From assembly GCF_900095745.1 (NCBI RefSeq), contig NZ_FMIR01000017.1, forward strand, positions 1 through 64,000: a stretch of DNA of 64,000 nt, given 5' to 3'. Made by a program: the position numbers and the translations under genes. Origin of the DNA: Microbacterium oxydans (GTDB taxonomy: Bacteria; Actinomycetota; Actinomycetes; Actinomycetales; Microbacteriaceae). Positions 53,977-62,651 of this stretch are shown in pieces (the first letter of the stretch is position 1; each line of letters starts with the position of its first letter). A model generated the notes under the pieces. That model did not search any database and was not told the DNA's origin. It was given only the letters and a program-made list of their open reading frames with translations.

Positions 53977-55119
53977 ATGAGCAGTACCGGGGCGGACATC
54001 TCAGGGCCCACCACAGGATCTCTCCCGCGAAAGCGACGGCGCGTGCCGTTCTGGGACAACGCGCGGTACATCTGCATCGTCCTCGTCGTGCTCGGGCATG
54101 CGATCCAGCGGCTCATCTACGACTCGGACATCGCCTTCGCCTTCTACCTGGCGCTGTACGCGTTCCACATGCCGGCGTTCGCGATCATCTCCGGCTACTT
54201 CTCCAAGTCGGGCACTCCCACCAAGACACAGATGGCGCGGGTGATCACGGACATCATCCTCCCCTACGTGATCTTCGAGACACTGTGGACGCTCACCAAG
54301 TGGCTCGTCGAAGGCGAAGCGACACCGAACTTCACGAAACCGAGCTGGACGCTGTGGTTCCTGCTCGCGCTCGGCATATTCCGACTGGTGCTGCCCTATC
54401 TCGCTCTGCTGCGCTGGCCGCTCCTGTGGACGGTCGTGATCTCGATCGGCTCCGGCTACCTCCCGAATGTCGACAGCACGTTCTCGCTGTCTCGCACTCT
54501 CGGCCTCCTGCCGTTCTTCGCACTCGGCTGGTGGCTGCGCGAGCACGACATCGTCGATCGGTTCCGGCTGCTCGACTTCCGCCCCTGGTGGATCCGGGCC
54601 GCCGCAGTGGCGCTCTTCGCGGGAGTGGGCTGGGCGGCGTGGAACTGGCTGCCGCTCTGGCAGGCCGTGGATCTGCGCCACTGGCTGTTCTACGAGGACT
54701 CGTACTCCGACCTGGTCGGCGAGCAGTGGTGGGCCGGTGCGATCCGTATCGCCCTGATGCTGTTGGCCGTGCTCCTGTGCGCCGGCTTCTTCGCCCTGAT
54801 CCCCCGCGGCTCGTACTGGTGGACCACATTCGGTCAATACACGATGTACGTGTACCTGCTGCACTCCTTCGTGCTCTACCCGTTCCGCGAGACCGGCGTG
54901 CTGCGCGACCTCGAGCCCACATGGATCTGGTTGCCGCTGGTGACGGCGCTCTCCGTGGTCGTCGCGCTGCTCCTGGCCACTAAACCCGTGCGTCGGGTGT
55001 TCCGACCCCTGGTCGAGCCGCGTCCGCGCTGGCTCTTCACCGACCCGGCCCTCACGTCACGCGAAGGACGTCGAAACGATCCGACCGGGTCCCGACGACC
55101 CCGGACCGATCCGCGATGA
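53977..55119 (+). CDS. Acyltransferase family 3 membrane protein
   Basis: A 380-residue protein with about ten membrane helices. WDNARYICIVLVVLGHAIQ (26-44) contains the catalytic histidine region of acyltransferase-3 proteins, and FHMPAFAIISGYFSK (about 63-77) is the second signature. It may add acetyl groups to surface glycans or lipids. TAGCCT (53965-53970) lies 6 nt before the ATG. It overlaps the serine-hydrolase gene by 4 nt, suggesting that the two act on the same molecule. Confidence 0.87.
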   Translation: MSSTGADISGPTTGSLPRKRRRVPFWDNARYICIVLVVLGHAIQRLIYDSDIAFAFYLALYAFHMPAFAIISGYFSKSGTPTKTQMARVITDIILPYVIFETLWTLTKWLVEGEATPNFTKPSWTLWFLLALGIFRLVLPYLALLRWPLLWTVVISIGSGYLPNVDSTFSLSRTLGLLPFFALGWWLREHDIVDRFRLLDFRPWWIRAAAVALFAGVGWAAWNWLPLWQAVDLRHWLFYEDSYSDLVGEQWWAGAIRIALMLLAVLLCAGFFALIPRGSYWWTTFGQYTMYVYLLHSFVLYPFRETGVLRDLEPTWIWLPLVTALSVVVALLLATKPVRRVFRPLVEPRPRWLFTDPALTSREGRRNDPTGSRRPRTDPR

Positions 55120-55994
55120 CCGCCGCACGAATCGTCCGCGACCGCATCGTCGAGGCGGTGTCCACGTCCGGCTTCGGCGCGCACGGGCTTCACGTGCGCA
55201 TCGGAGCCGGCGAGGCGGAACACCGCTGGACGCCCGATGTGCGCGAGGATGTGCATTCGGTCGCCAAGGGCGTGTGCGTGCTCGCGGCCGCGATCGCCGC
55301 CGATGAGGGCGCGATCTCCTTCGATGTGCCCGTGACCGTCTACGTGCCCGACTTCGAGCGCGGCGAGGGCGTCGACGAGGTCACCCTGCGACACCTGCTC
55401 ACGATGTCGAGCGGCATCGACCTGCCCTGGTCCGAGACGCTCATGACGGACTGGCCGGACCTGGCCCGTGAGTTCCTGCGTCGGCCATCACGCGGACGCA
55501 GATTCCAGTACTCGAACGCCAGCACCTACACCGCCATGACGGCCCTCTCCGCCCGAGTCGGCGATGTGGGCGACTACCTCGATGCCCGGCTGTTCCGCCC
55601 GCTCGGCATCGATGATGTGGTGTGGACGCGCAGCCCGAACGGGCGCATCGAAGCGGGCGGCGGGCTTCCGCTGCGAACGAGTGAGATGGCACGGATCGGC
55701 CTGCTGATCCGCGACCGCGGATGGTGGCAGGGCACGCAGCTGGTGTCGTCGGGATGGATCGACGCGATGCACGAGAACGGCGTCGTCGCCGGCCCGAACC
55801 CCGGCTACGACCGCTACGCCCTCGCCGGCTGGGGCGGCCCCGGGCGCGGGTGGCGGCTGCACGGCGCGCACGGCCAGCTGCTCATCTTCCTCGACGACGC
55901 GGTCGTGACCATCACCGCTGCCGATCACTTCGGTGCGGACGAGATGGCCGCCACGGTGGTCGACATCCTCGAGACCGCCCGACGCGGAGCCTGA
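55116..55994 (+). CDS. Beta-lactamase-family serine hydrolase
   Basis: A 292-residue enzyme of the class C/PBP-like fold: S48-V-A-K51 is the SxxK nucleophile motif, Y132-S-N134 the YxN motif, and HGAHGQ near residue 250 fills the third position. No signal peptide is visible, so it is probably cytoplasmic, unlike true beta-lactamases. It is coupled to the acyltransferase gene (ATGA overlap); an esterase or deacylase role on the same product is a guess. It converges on efeB with a 6-bp gap. Confidence 0.87.
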   Translation: MTAARIVRDRIVEAVSTSGFGAHGLHVRIGAGEAEHRWTPDVREDVHSVAKGVCVLAAAIAADEGAISFDVPVTVYVPDFERGEGVDEVTLRHLLTMSSGIDLPWSETLMTDWPDLAREFLRRPSRGRRFQYSNASTYTAMTALSARVGDVGDYLDARLFRPLGIDDVVWTRSPNGRIEAGGGLPLRTSEMARIGLLIRDRGWWQGTQLVSSGWIDAMHENGVVAGPNPGYDRYALAGWGGPGRGWRLHGAHGQLLIFLDDAVVTITAADHFGADEMAATVVDILETARRGA

Positions 55995-56000
55995 ACTCAC

Positions 56001-57305
56001 TCAGGCGAACAGCTGCGCACCCACGTAGGACCCGGGGGTCGCGCCGCGCGGCACGGCCCAGATCCCGGAGCCGACATGGCGGATGTACTCGTTCATCAGA
56101 TCGGTCGACAGCCGCCGCTGCAGTGCGATGAACTGTGCGGGGTCGCGCTGGTACGACAGGAAGAAGAGTCCGGCGTCGAGGCGTCCGAGCGCGTTGTTGC
56201 CGTCTACGTAGTTGTAGCCGCGCCGGAGGATCCGCACACCGTCGTTCTGCTCGGGATGCGCCAGGCTCACGTGACTGTTGGCGTCGATGGCCTTGCCATG
56301 GAAGTCGGGCGCGGTGAACTCGTCCCCTCCCGAAAGCGGCGCGCCCTCCCCTTTATCCCGTCCGACGATCGCATCCTGCTCCGAGAGCCGCACCCGGTCC
56401 CACGTCTCGATCAGCATCGCGATCTTGCGTGCGACGAGGTAGGAGCCACCGGCGAGCCAGCCGGGCTCATCCTTCTCGGACACCCAGACGTGGTCCGTGA
56501 GCGCCTCGGTGTCGTCGGCGAGGATGTTCGCCGTGCCGTCTTTGAAGCCGAAGAGGTTCCGGGGCGTCGCCTGGGCGGCGGTCGTGCGCGAGGTCTTGCC
56601 GAATCCCAGCTGCGACCAGCGCAGGCGGGCACGCCCGAAGGCGATGCGGCTGAGGTTGCGGATCGCATGCACCGCGACCTGCGGGTCGTCGGCGCACGCC
56701 TGGATGCAGAGATCTCCGTGGGACGCCTGCGGGTCGAGATCGTCGCCGAGGAACGCCGGGAGCCGTTCGAGCCCGGCCGGGCGCCGCGCGGCGATCCCGT
56801 AGCGGTCGCCGTCTTCGTTCTCGAAGAGGCCGGGCCCGAACCCGAAGGTGATCGTGAGGCCGGCCGCCGGGAGCCCCAAGGCCTCGCCGGTATCGTCCGG
56901 CGGCGCCTCGCCTGGCCCGCCGACCGCTCCACTCGCGCTGACCTCCAGTCCCTGCGACATGCGGGACGCGGCGTACGACCAGTCCTGCAACAAGGAGATG
57001 AGGTCATCGCGGTCGCTGCGCGGCATCATGTCGAAGCTCGCGAAGTGCAGATGATCCTGCACCGGCGTGGTGATGCCGGCCTGGTGCATACCGAAGAACT
57101 CGTACGCGGAATGCGCGTCCTCCGCCGCGCGGGCACGGCCCAGCGCCACCCCTCCGGCGAGGCCCGCGCCGGCGCCGACCGCAAGCCCTGCCACGCCACC
57201 GCCGATGGCGAGGCCGAGGAGTCCGCGTCTGCTCAGTCCGCCCGGAGCCGGGGCATCACCCGTCGATGAGGTGTCGGGCGAGGCCCCCGCGTCTGGTTCG
57301 TTCAC
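56001..57305 (-). CDS. efeB: EfeB, Tat-exported DyP-type heme peroxidase
   Basis: A 434-residue dye-decolorising peroxidase. LSRRGLLGLAIGGG (24-37) is a twin-arginine signal with a hydrophobic stretch; the DyP signature GFKDG is at 253-257, and the heme-ligand histidine lies in the FHGKAIDANSHVSLAH region. It works outside the membrane, oxidising ferrous iron or taking iron from heme for EfeUO. GTG at 57305, with TACCAT 7 nt upstream, so it may also have its own promoter within the efeUOB cluster (38-nt gap after efeO). Confidence 0.94.
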   Translation of the reverse strand: MNEPDAGASPDTSSTGDAPAPGGLSRRGLLGLAIGGGVAGLAVGAGAGLAGGVALGRARAAEDAHSAYEFFGMHQAGITTPVQDHLHFASFDMMPRSDRDDLISLLQDWSYAASRMSQGLEVSASGAVGGPGEAPPDDTGEALGLPAAGLTITFGFGPGLFENEDGDRYGIAARRPAGLERLPAFLGDDLDPQASHGDLCIQACADDPQVAVHAIRNLSRIAFGRARLRWSQLGFGKTSRTTAAQATPRNLFGFKDGTANILADDTEALTDHVWVSEKDEPGWLAGGSYLVARKIAMLIETWDRVRLSEQDAIVGRDKGEGAPLSGGDEFTAPDFHGKAIDANSHVSLAHPEQNDGVRILRRGYNYVDGNNALGRLDAGLFFLSYQRDPAQFIALQRRLSTDLMNEYIRHVGSGIWAVPRGATPGSYVGAQLFA

Positions 57306-57343
57306 GTCCGTGATGGTATCCGTTCGATTCCGCTCGACGCTGA

Positions 57344-58576
57344 TCAGTCGAGGACGGTACTGGTGAGCTGCGAGAGCGGCTCGGCCAGTGCGTTGATCAG
57401 GTCGGTGAACTCGCGCTTGTCGTCTTCGGTCAGCTCCGCATAGGCGACGAACCCGTCGGTCAGCGAGCCGTGGGCGGCGAGAGACTCCTCGAGTGCGGCG
57501 TAGCCGCCTTCGATCTCGTCGACGAGGGCCTCACCGTCGTCACCCTGAGCTGCGGCGAAGTCCTGCACGAGCGAGAACGCCATCTTCGAGCCCTCGACGT
57601 TCGCAGCGAAGTCGTAGAGGTCGGTGCCCGACCACCAGTCCTCCTCGCCCGAGATCTTGCCGGTGGCGACCTCGTCGAGCAGCGCGATCGAGCCGTTCGA
57701 GATGCCTCCGATGCCCTGATCGTCGAGAGCCGTCGTGAAGTCGTCGGAGTGCACGTAGTCGTAGAGCTCCTGCACGTCGGCGAGCAGCAGGTCGCCGAAG
57801 TCGGCCCGCTCTGCCGGTGTCGACGGAGCCCAGTCCTGCCGGGCCGGGGTCTCGCCGTCGGCGTTCAGCGCGTCCTCCGCCGGCACCCACAGGTCCTTCT
57901 CGATGCGGTGGAAGCCCGTCCAGTCCAGCCCCTCGGCCACGGCGTCGACCTCGCGGTAGTCGATGCGCGGGTCGAGATCCCCGAGCGCCTCGGCGACCGG
58001 CTCGATGCGCTCGTAGAACGCGCGGGTCAGCGGGAACTGCTCGCGAGCGGTCTCGTCGTCACCCGATTCGTAGGCCGCGACGAACTCCTCGACGGCCGGG
58101 ACGAGCTGGCCGACCTGGTCCTTGACGAACGCGGCGTAGAGGTCGACGGCCTTCTGCTTCTGCTCGGCATCGGGGCCGTCGACGGCGACGCGGTCGCCTG
58201 TGACGGTGAAGGCCGCCTTGCCGACGCCGTCGCCGAGCATGCCGGGCTTGCAGAGCGTGAAGTAGTCCCCCGGCTGTGCGACGACCGTGAGGGTGCGCGA
58301 CGCGGCGGGCGCGATGTTCTCGACCTCGCCGACGATGCGCAGACCGTCCTCGGCCAGCAGATAGAACTCCGAGACCTGATCCGTGTCGTTCTTCACGTCG
58401 AACGTCAGCGTTCCGCTCTTCGCCGTGGCCTCCGAGACCGCGCAGTCCCCCTCGGTCGACGAGACGTCGAACGCGGCATCGGCGGCGACATCGCTCTTGG
58501 CGACGCAGCCACTCAGGACGAGAACCGCAGCGCCCGCGGCGGCGAGTGTCCCCAGGACACGGTGAGAGGTGGTCAT
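57344..58576 (-). CDS. efeO: EfeO, iron-uptake lipoprotein
   Basis: A 410-residue lipoprotein: lipobox LSGC near residue 25, a cupredoxin-like Cup domain (about 35-150) and an M75/imelysin domain with GFHRIEKDLW (the HxxE metal motif). It captures iron at the cell surface and hands it to EfeU. The ATG at 58576 has AAGGAG upstream and overlaps the efeU stop by 4 nt. A longer open frame upstream is an alternate reading of efeU. Confidence 0.95.
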   Translation of the reverse strand: MTTSHRVLGTLAAAGAAVLVLSGCVAKSDVAADAAFDVSSTEGDCAVSEATAKSGTLTFDVKNDTDQVSEFYLLAEDGLRIVGEVENIAPAASRTLTVVAQPGDYFTLCKPGMLGDGVGKAAFTVTGDRVAVDGPDAEQKQKAVDLYAAFVKDQVGQLVPAVEEFVAAYESGDDETAREQFPLTRAFYERIEPVAEALGDLDPRIDYREVDAVAEGLDWTGFHRIEKDLWVPAEDALNADGETPARQDWAPSTPAERADFGDLLLADVQELYDYVHSDDFTTALDDQGIGGISNGSIALLDEVATGKISGEEDWWSGTDLYDFAANVEGSKMAFSLVQDFAAAQGDDGEALVDEIEGGYAALEESLAAHGSLTDGFVAYAELTEDDKREFTDLINALAEPLSQLTSTVLD

Positions 58577-59517
58577 GCTGCTCCTTGTGGTGAGAGAGAG
58601 GTCGTGTCGGATTCGGGTTCGGTCGAAGCGCGGGGCTTCGGAGCACGGCGCGAGCGGAGACCGCGGACGTACAGCGACCCGACGATGAGGATGTAGAGAG
58701 TCCAGGCGGAGACCTGCAGCCAGGTCATCGCGGGCATGAAGCCGACCGTGGCCTGCAGCACCGCCGCCAGCGGACCGCTCGGAGCGATGGCCGACGACAC
58801 ATCGAAGGCCCAGCCGAACGGGAAAGCCATCCACCCGATCGCGACCGCCCCGGTCGACGGGTCGAGCGGGGCCGCGGCCGTGAACGGGCCCGGCAGGGCG
58901 CCCGCCTCCTGGAGATCCATCAGGGCATACGCGAGCACACCAGCCGCGACGATGACGAGGAAGCCGCCGGTCCATGCGAAGAAGCGGCGGAGATCGAGCT
59001 TCACGGCTCCGCGGGAGATGAGCCAGCCGATGATGACGGCGGCGGCGAGGCCGAGCAGAGCACCGAGCAGAGCGGAGGGCGCATCGCCGAAAGCCTGCAC
59101 CATCGACCACAGCAGCAGAGTCGTCTCGATACCCTCCCGCGCGACGGAGACGAATCCGATCGCGACGAGAGCCCAGAGCCCGCCGGTGGTGAGCGCGCGA
59201 TCGAGTCCGCCCTCGAGCGTCGCCTTCATGGTGCGTCCGGCACGCTGCATCCAGAAGATCATCCACGTGACCATGGCGACGGCGAGCAGCGAGAGCCCTC
59301 CGCCGATCAGCTCCTGCGCCTTGAACGTGAGCTCATAGGCGCCGAAGGTGAGCACGGCACCGATGCCCAGGGCCAGGACGATCGCGAGGCCGACGCCGAC
59401 CCACATCTTCGGCAGGGCGTCCTTCCGGCCGAGACGGCGGAGGTAGGCGACGAGGATGCCGACGACGAGCGCAGCTTCCAGACCTTCACGGAGGCCGATG
59501 AGAAAAGTGGCGAGCAC
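58573..59517 (-). CDS. efeU: EfeU, FTR1-family iron permease
   Basis: A 314-residue permease with about seven helices and two REGxE iron motifs, REGLE at 10-14 and REGIE at 127-131, which form the iron path. It imports iron as Fe3+ made by EfeB. GTG start at 59517. First gene of efeUOB; a DtxR-type palindrome lies 27-46 bp upstream, so the operon is probably induced by iron shortage. Confidence 0.95.
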   Translation of the reverse strand: MLATFLIGLREGLEAALVVGILVAYLRRLGRKDALPKMWVGVGLAIVLALGIGAVLTFGAYELTFKAQELIGGGLSLLAVAMVTWMIFWMQRAGRTMKATLEGGLDRALTTGGLWALVAIGFVSVAREGIETTLLLWSMVQAFGDAPSALLGALLGLAAAVIIGWLISRGAVKLDLRRFFAWTGGFLVIVAAGVLAYALMDLQEAGALPGPFTAAAPLDPSTGAVAIGWMAFPFGWAFDVSSAIAPSGPLAAVLQATVGFMPAMTWLQVSAWTLYILIVGSLYVRGLRSRRAPKPRASTEPESDTTSLSPQGAA

Positions 59518-59543
59518 GGAGACGATTTCTGTTGCGACGACTG

Positions 59544-59563
59544 AGGTAAGGCAGCCCTTACCT
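59544..59563 (-). promoter_or_regulatory. Iron-box-like palindrome (DtxR/IdeR) upstream of efeU
   Basis: AGGTAAGG and CCTTACCT form a perfect 8-bp inverted repeat with a 4-bp spacer. Read in either direction it matches the 19-bp DtxR/IdeR consensus at 12-13 positions, as two overlapping sites offset by about 5 bp. Confidence 0.65.
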
Positions 59564-59686
59564 ACGAGACTCTAGCACCGCGGTGACATCATGCCGGAAC
59601 ACCGTTGCCGCCGGCAGACGACGACCCGGCGGTAACGCGGCGCAACAGTCGCCCTCCCTCTCGGAAAGGCGACATACCCTCGGTCC

Positions 59687-60691
59687 ATGCCTGAACTCTC
59701 GCTCCCGATCCTCGACCTGTCCCAGCTCGATGAAGGCCCGGAGGCCGCCGCGCGATTCCGCGACGACCTCAGGGCGGCGACGCACGACGTCGGCTTCTTC
59801 TATCTCACGGGCACGGGCATCTCCCCCGAGCTGGAAGCACGGCTGCACCGCGCGGCCCTCGACTTCTTCGCGCTCCCGGAGGCGGACAAACTCGCCATCG
59901 AGAACGTCAACAGCCCGCACTTCCGCGGGTACACCCGCATCGGCGGGGAACGCACACAGGGACAGGTCGACTGGCGCGAGCAGATCGATATCGGCCCCGA
60001 GCGCGAACCCGTCGAGGGCGGACCGGCGTTCAACCGCCTCGTCGGACCCAACCTGTGGCCAGCGGCGCAGCCGGAGCTGCAGGAGGTCGTCGCCGAATGG
60101 CATGCGACGCTGTCCGACGTCGCCCGGCGGTTGCTGCGGGAATGGGCGCAGACGCTCGGAGCCGACGAGACCTACTTCGACGATCACTTCGGTGAGCCCT
60201 CGACACTGATCAAGATCGTCCGCTACCCGGGAACACACGAGCCCGAGCCGCAGCAGGGCGTCGGCGCGCACAAGGACTCGGGCGTCCTCACGCTCCTCTG
60301 GGTCGAACCGGGCAAGGGCGGCCTGCAGGTCGAGCGCGACGGCGCCTGGGTCGACGCTCCCCCGGTGCCCGGCGCCTTCGTCGTGAACATCGGCGAGCTG
60401 CTCGAGTACGCCACCGGCGGCTACCTCAAGGCGACGAACCACCGGGTCGTGTCGCCGAAGGCCCCGAACGACCGGATCTCGATCCCGTTCTTCTTCAACC
60501 CCGCCCTCGACAAGCGCCTCCCGCTGATCGAGCTTCCGCCGGAGCTGGCGGCCGAGGCGAAGGGTGTCACGAAGGACCCGAGCAACCCGATCCACGCGCT
60601 CTACGGCGAGAACGCCCTCAAGTCACGCCTGCGCGCCCACCCCGACGTCGCGGCGATCCACCACGCCGACCTCGTGGAGGCCCCCGCCTGA
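59687..60691 (+). CDS. 2-oxoglutarate/Fe(II) oxygenase, isopenicillin-N-synthase family
   Basis: A 334-residue oxygenase. The iron triad is H195, D197 (GAHKDSGVLTLL) and H252 (NHRVV); R263 (DRISIPFFF) binds the 2-oxoglutarate carboxylate. The N-terminal DIOX_N region (LPILDLSQL) is present. Bacterial members hydroxylate or desaturate small molecules; the substrate is unknown. TACCCT (59675-59680) lies 6 nt before the ATG. It faces away from efeUOB. Confidence 0.9.
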   Translation: MPELSLPILDLSQLDEGPEAAARFRDDLRAATHDVGFFYLTGTGISPELEARLHRAALDFFALPEADKLAIENVNSPHFRGYTRIGGERTQGQVDWREQIDIGPEREPVEGGPAFNRLVGPNLWPAAQPELQEVVAEWHATLSDVARRLLREWAQTLGADETYFDDHFGEPSTLIKIVRYPGTHEPEPQQGVGAHKDSGVLTLLWVEPGKGGLQVERDGAWVDAPPVPGAFVVNIGELLEYATGGYLKATNHRVVSPKAPNDRISIPFFFNPALDKRLPLIELPPELAAEAKGVTKDPSNPIHALYGENALKSRLRAHPDVAAIHHADLVEAPA

Positions 60692-60699
60692 GCGAACAC

Positions 60700-61029
60700 T
60701 CACAGCGCCTGCCCACCGCCGAGAGCGACGATCTCACGCAGGGCCTGGAGGTGTGCAGCGAAGGCATCGCGACCCGTCGCCGTCGAACGGACCCAGGTGC
60801 GCGAGCGACCACCGACGTTCGCCTTGCGCGCGAACACGTAGTCAGCGGCCTGCAGATGCGTGATGGCCTTGCTCAGCGGCGAGTCACCGCACTGGAGGAC
60901 TTCCCGAAGCGTCGGGAAGTCGAGCTCCATCCCGTCACCCAGCGCCGCCATCAAGGAGAACCGGATGGGCGAGGCGAAGTTGTCGTCCAGCTGGGTGCGC
61001 GGGTGAGGCCGGGAGGCCGACTCAGCCAC
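60700..61029 (-). CDS. Winged-helix transcriptional regulator
   Basis: A 109-residue DNA-binding protein: RFSLMAALGDGMELDFPTLREVLQCGDSPLSKAITHLQAADYV (about 23-65) forms the helix-turn-helix, with the wing in FARKANVGGRSRTWVRST. It matches the single-domain winged-helix group related to MarR/ArsR that pairs with membrane proteins. It overlaps the upstream membrane-protein gene by 8 nt. Twin palindromes at the operon promoter are its likely sites. Confidence 0.88.
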   Translation of the reverse strand: MAESASRPHPRTQLDDNFASPIRFSLMAALGDGMELDFPTLREVLQCGDSPLSKAITHLQAADYVFARKANVGGRSRTWVRSTATGRDAFAAHLQALREIVALGGGQAL

Positions 61030-61891
61030 GGCTCTCCCGCCCGGGGACGAAGGAGACGAGGGCGAAGAGCAGGATCACGACGACACCCCCGAGAAGTCCC
61101 GCCACCCCTCGGTCGCCGAGAGACTCTTCCCCGAGCGCGAGGCCGACGGGGATGCACGCCGCGACGAAGAAGGTGGCGACATGCGGCCAACGCCAGGCGG
61201 CTCCGACGGAGGGAAGCCCCAGCGGAGTGTTGAAGGCTACGATCCACGCGAGGAGCATCATCATCACCAGCAGCGGGATCACGCTCCGGAGCACGTCGTC
61301 GGGAGCCCCCGCCAGCATGGTGAGCACGCCGAGAGCGGCACCGACCAGGACCGTTCCCCACCGTACGGCGACGGGCAGCGGGGTCCAGGCAGGCCGCGGA
61401 CGATGCGGATCACCTGACGCGCGGATGAGCTGCGCCACCCCGTAGCCGCCGATGCCGAGCAGAACCATGCCGGCAGGCAGGAGCACCCAGCCGACGGGGA
61501 GCGTGGTGTCCAGTGACACGAACCCGAACATCACGACGGCAGCGGCCAGCAGCACCCCTCCGCCCAAAATGACCGGCCACCGCGAACGAGTCATGCGCCA
61601 CTGCATCCCGTTGCGCTGAGCCATGCCGCTCGCGAGCTGCCCCCACACCAGGAAGGTGAACAGGATCATCTGCGAGGCGATCACATCGTCGTTCCGGAGG
61701 ACGAGCGCGAACGCGACGAGGTACGCCGCGGTGACCACTGCATTGAGGATCTGGAGCCAGGCGAGCGCACGTCGGTCGATCGCCCGGTCGCGGCGCCCCG
61801 CCACCGCATCAGCTGCAGCCAGATACTGCTGCGCGAGATCGGCATCCGGCGGGACGAGCGCGTCCTGACCGGGAATGGGCTTCTGCTCCAC
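61022..61891 (-). CDS. Integral membrane protein, regulator-linked
   Basis: A 289-residue protein with about seven membrane helices after a polar N-terminal 40 residues. I do not recognise a family with known function. GTG start at 61891, with AAGGAGG upstream at a good distance. It is the first gene of an operon with a winged-helix regulator; the pair is controlled from a promoter that holds two identical palindromes. Confidence 0.82.
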   Translation of the reverse strand: MEQKPIPGQDALVPPDADLAQQYLAAADAVAGRRDRAIDRRALAWLQILNAVVTAAYLVAFALVLRNDDVIASQMILFTFLVWGQLASGMAQRNGMQWRMTRSRWPVILGGGVLLAAAVVMFGFVSLDTTLPVGWVLLPAGMVLLGIGGYGVAQLIRASGDPHRPRPAWTPLPVAVRWGTVLVGAALGVLTMLAGAPDDVLRSVIPLLVMMMLLAWIVAFNTPLGLPSVGAAWRWPHVATFFVAACIPVGLALGEESLGDRGVAGLLGGVVVILLFALVSFVPGRESRG

Positions 61892-61906
61892 GATGGACCT
61901 CCTTCA

Positions 61907-61944
61907 CTTTCCACACGGAAAGCTCCTACTTTCCTATCGGAAAG
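61907..61944 (-). promoter_or_regulatory. Twin operators CTTTCC-N4-GGAAAG within a promoter
   Basis: CTTTCC-ACAC-GGAAAG (61907-61922) and CTTTCC-TATC-GGAAAG (61929-61944) are two perfect palindromes 22 bp apart, two helical turns. On the minus strand a -35 TTGACC upstream and a -10 TAGGAA with about 17-bp spacing fall so that the distal palindrome covers the -10. Confidence 0.8.
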
Positions 61945-61966
61945 CAGGAGCGGGGTCAACCCGTCG

Positions 61967-62632
61967 TCACCAGTCAAGCGCCTGCGCGAGGGCTTCGATG
62001 ATGGGTTCGCGCCCCTGATCGATGTGCGCGTAGGCCTGCGCAGCCGCCACCTCGCCGCGCCCGGCGACGATGGCGTCGAGCAGCTGTTGGTGCTCCACCG
62101 CGTGCTCCTGCTCCCGCGTGGCGTGCGTGATCCCGAAGATCCACTGCATCCGGCCGAGCATGGGCAGCAGACTGCGCTCGAGGATGCGATTGCCGGAGAG
62201 GCGGACGATCTCGAGGTGGAACCCGAGATTGGACTCCCCCAGCTCGGCCGTGTCACCCGGCGTGAGCGCACGCTCGAGGAGCTCGCGCAACCGATCCGCA
62301 CTCGCCGCTCCCGAGTGGACACGGTGCGCCGCATGACGTGTCGCATAGGGTTCGATGCACAGCCGCGCGTCGTACAGCTCCTCGACGTCGGCTCTGGTCA
62401 CCGGAGTGACACTCGCCCCCTTGTTGCGGGTCGTGACGACGAACCCGTCCGTCTCCAGCCGCTGGAGCGCCTGCCGGACGGGCACACGGGACACCTCGAA
62501 CCGCTCCGACAGATCCCGTTCCTTCAGCCATGATCCCGGCGTGAGCTCTCCGACGATGATCCGGCGCAGCACACCGCGGTAGACCCGCTCGGCGAGGGCG
62601 GATCCGTCGGTGATCATGCTGTCGGAACTCAT
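61967..62632 (-). CDS. GntR-family regulator (FadR/FCD type)
   Basis: A 221-residue regulator: winged helix (about 11-77, with LKERDLSERFEVSRVPVRQALQRLETDGFV) and an all-helical FCD effector domain (about 85-215) whose histidines and acidic residues bind a metal-carboxylate ligand. I chose the ATG at 62632 because GAGAGG lies 7 nt upstream; the ATG at 62659 overlaps the amidohydrolase stop by 8 nt and would add nine residues. It is downstream of and coupled to the amidohydrolase, which it probably regulates. Confidence 0.9.
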   Translation of the reverse strand: MSSDSMITDGSALAERVYRGVLRRIIVGELTPGSWLKERDLSERFEVSRVPVRQALQRLETDGFVVTTRNKGASVTPVTRADVEELYDARLCIEPYATRHAAHRVHSGAASADRLRELLERALTPGDTAELGESNLGFHLEIVRLSGNRILERSLLPMLGRMQWIFGITHATREQEHAVEHQQLLDAIVAGRGEVAAAQAYAHIDQGREPIIEALAQALDW

Positions 62633-62651
62633 CGCGGAACCTCTCGGGGTA

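Noticed and set aside
2956..61891. Mobile elements, CRISPR arrays, toxin-antitoxin or phage-defence genes
   Set aside because: I looked for transposase/integrase motifs, regularly spaced repeats, attachment-site duplications next to the tRNA and tmRNA genes, and small paired genes, and found none.
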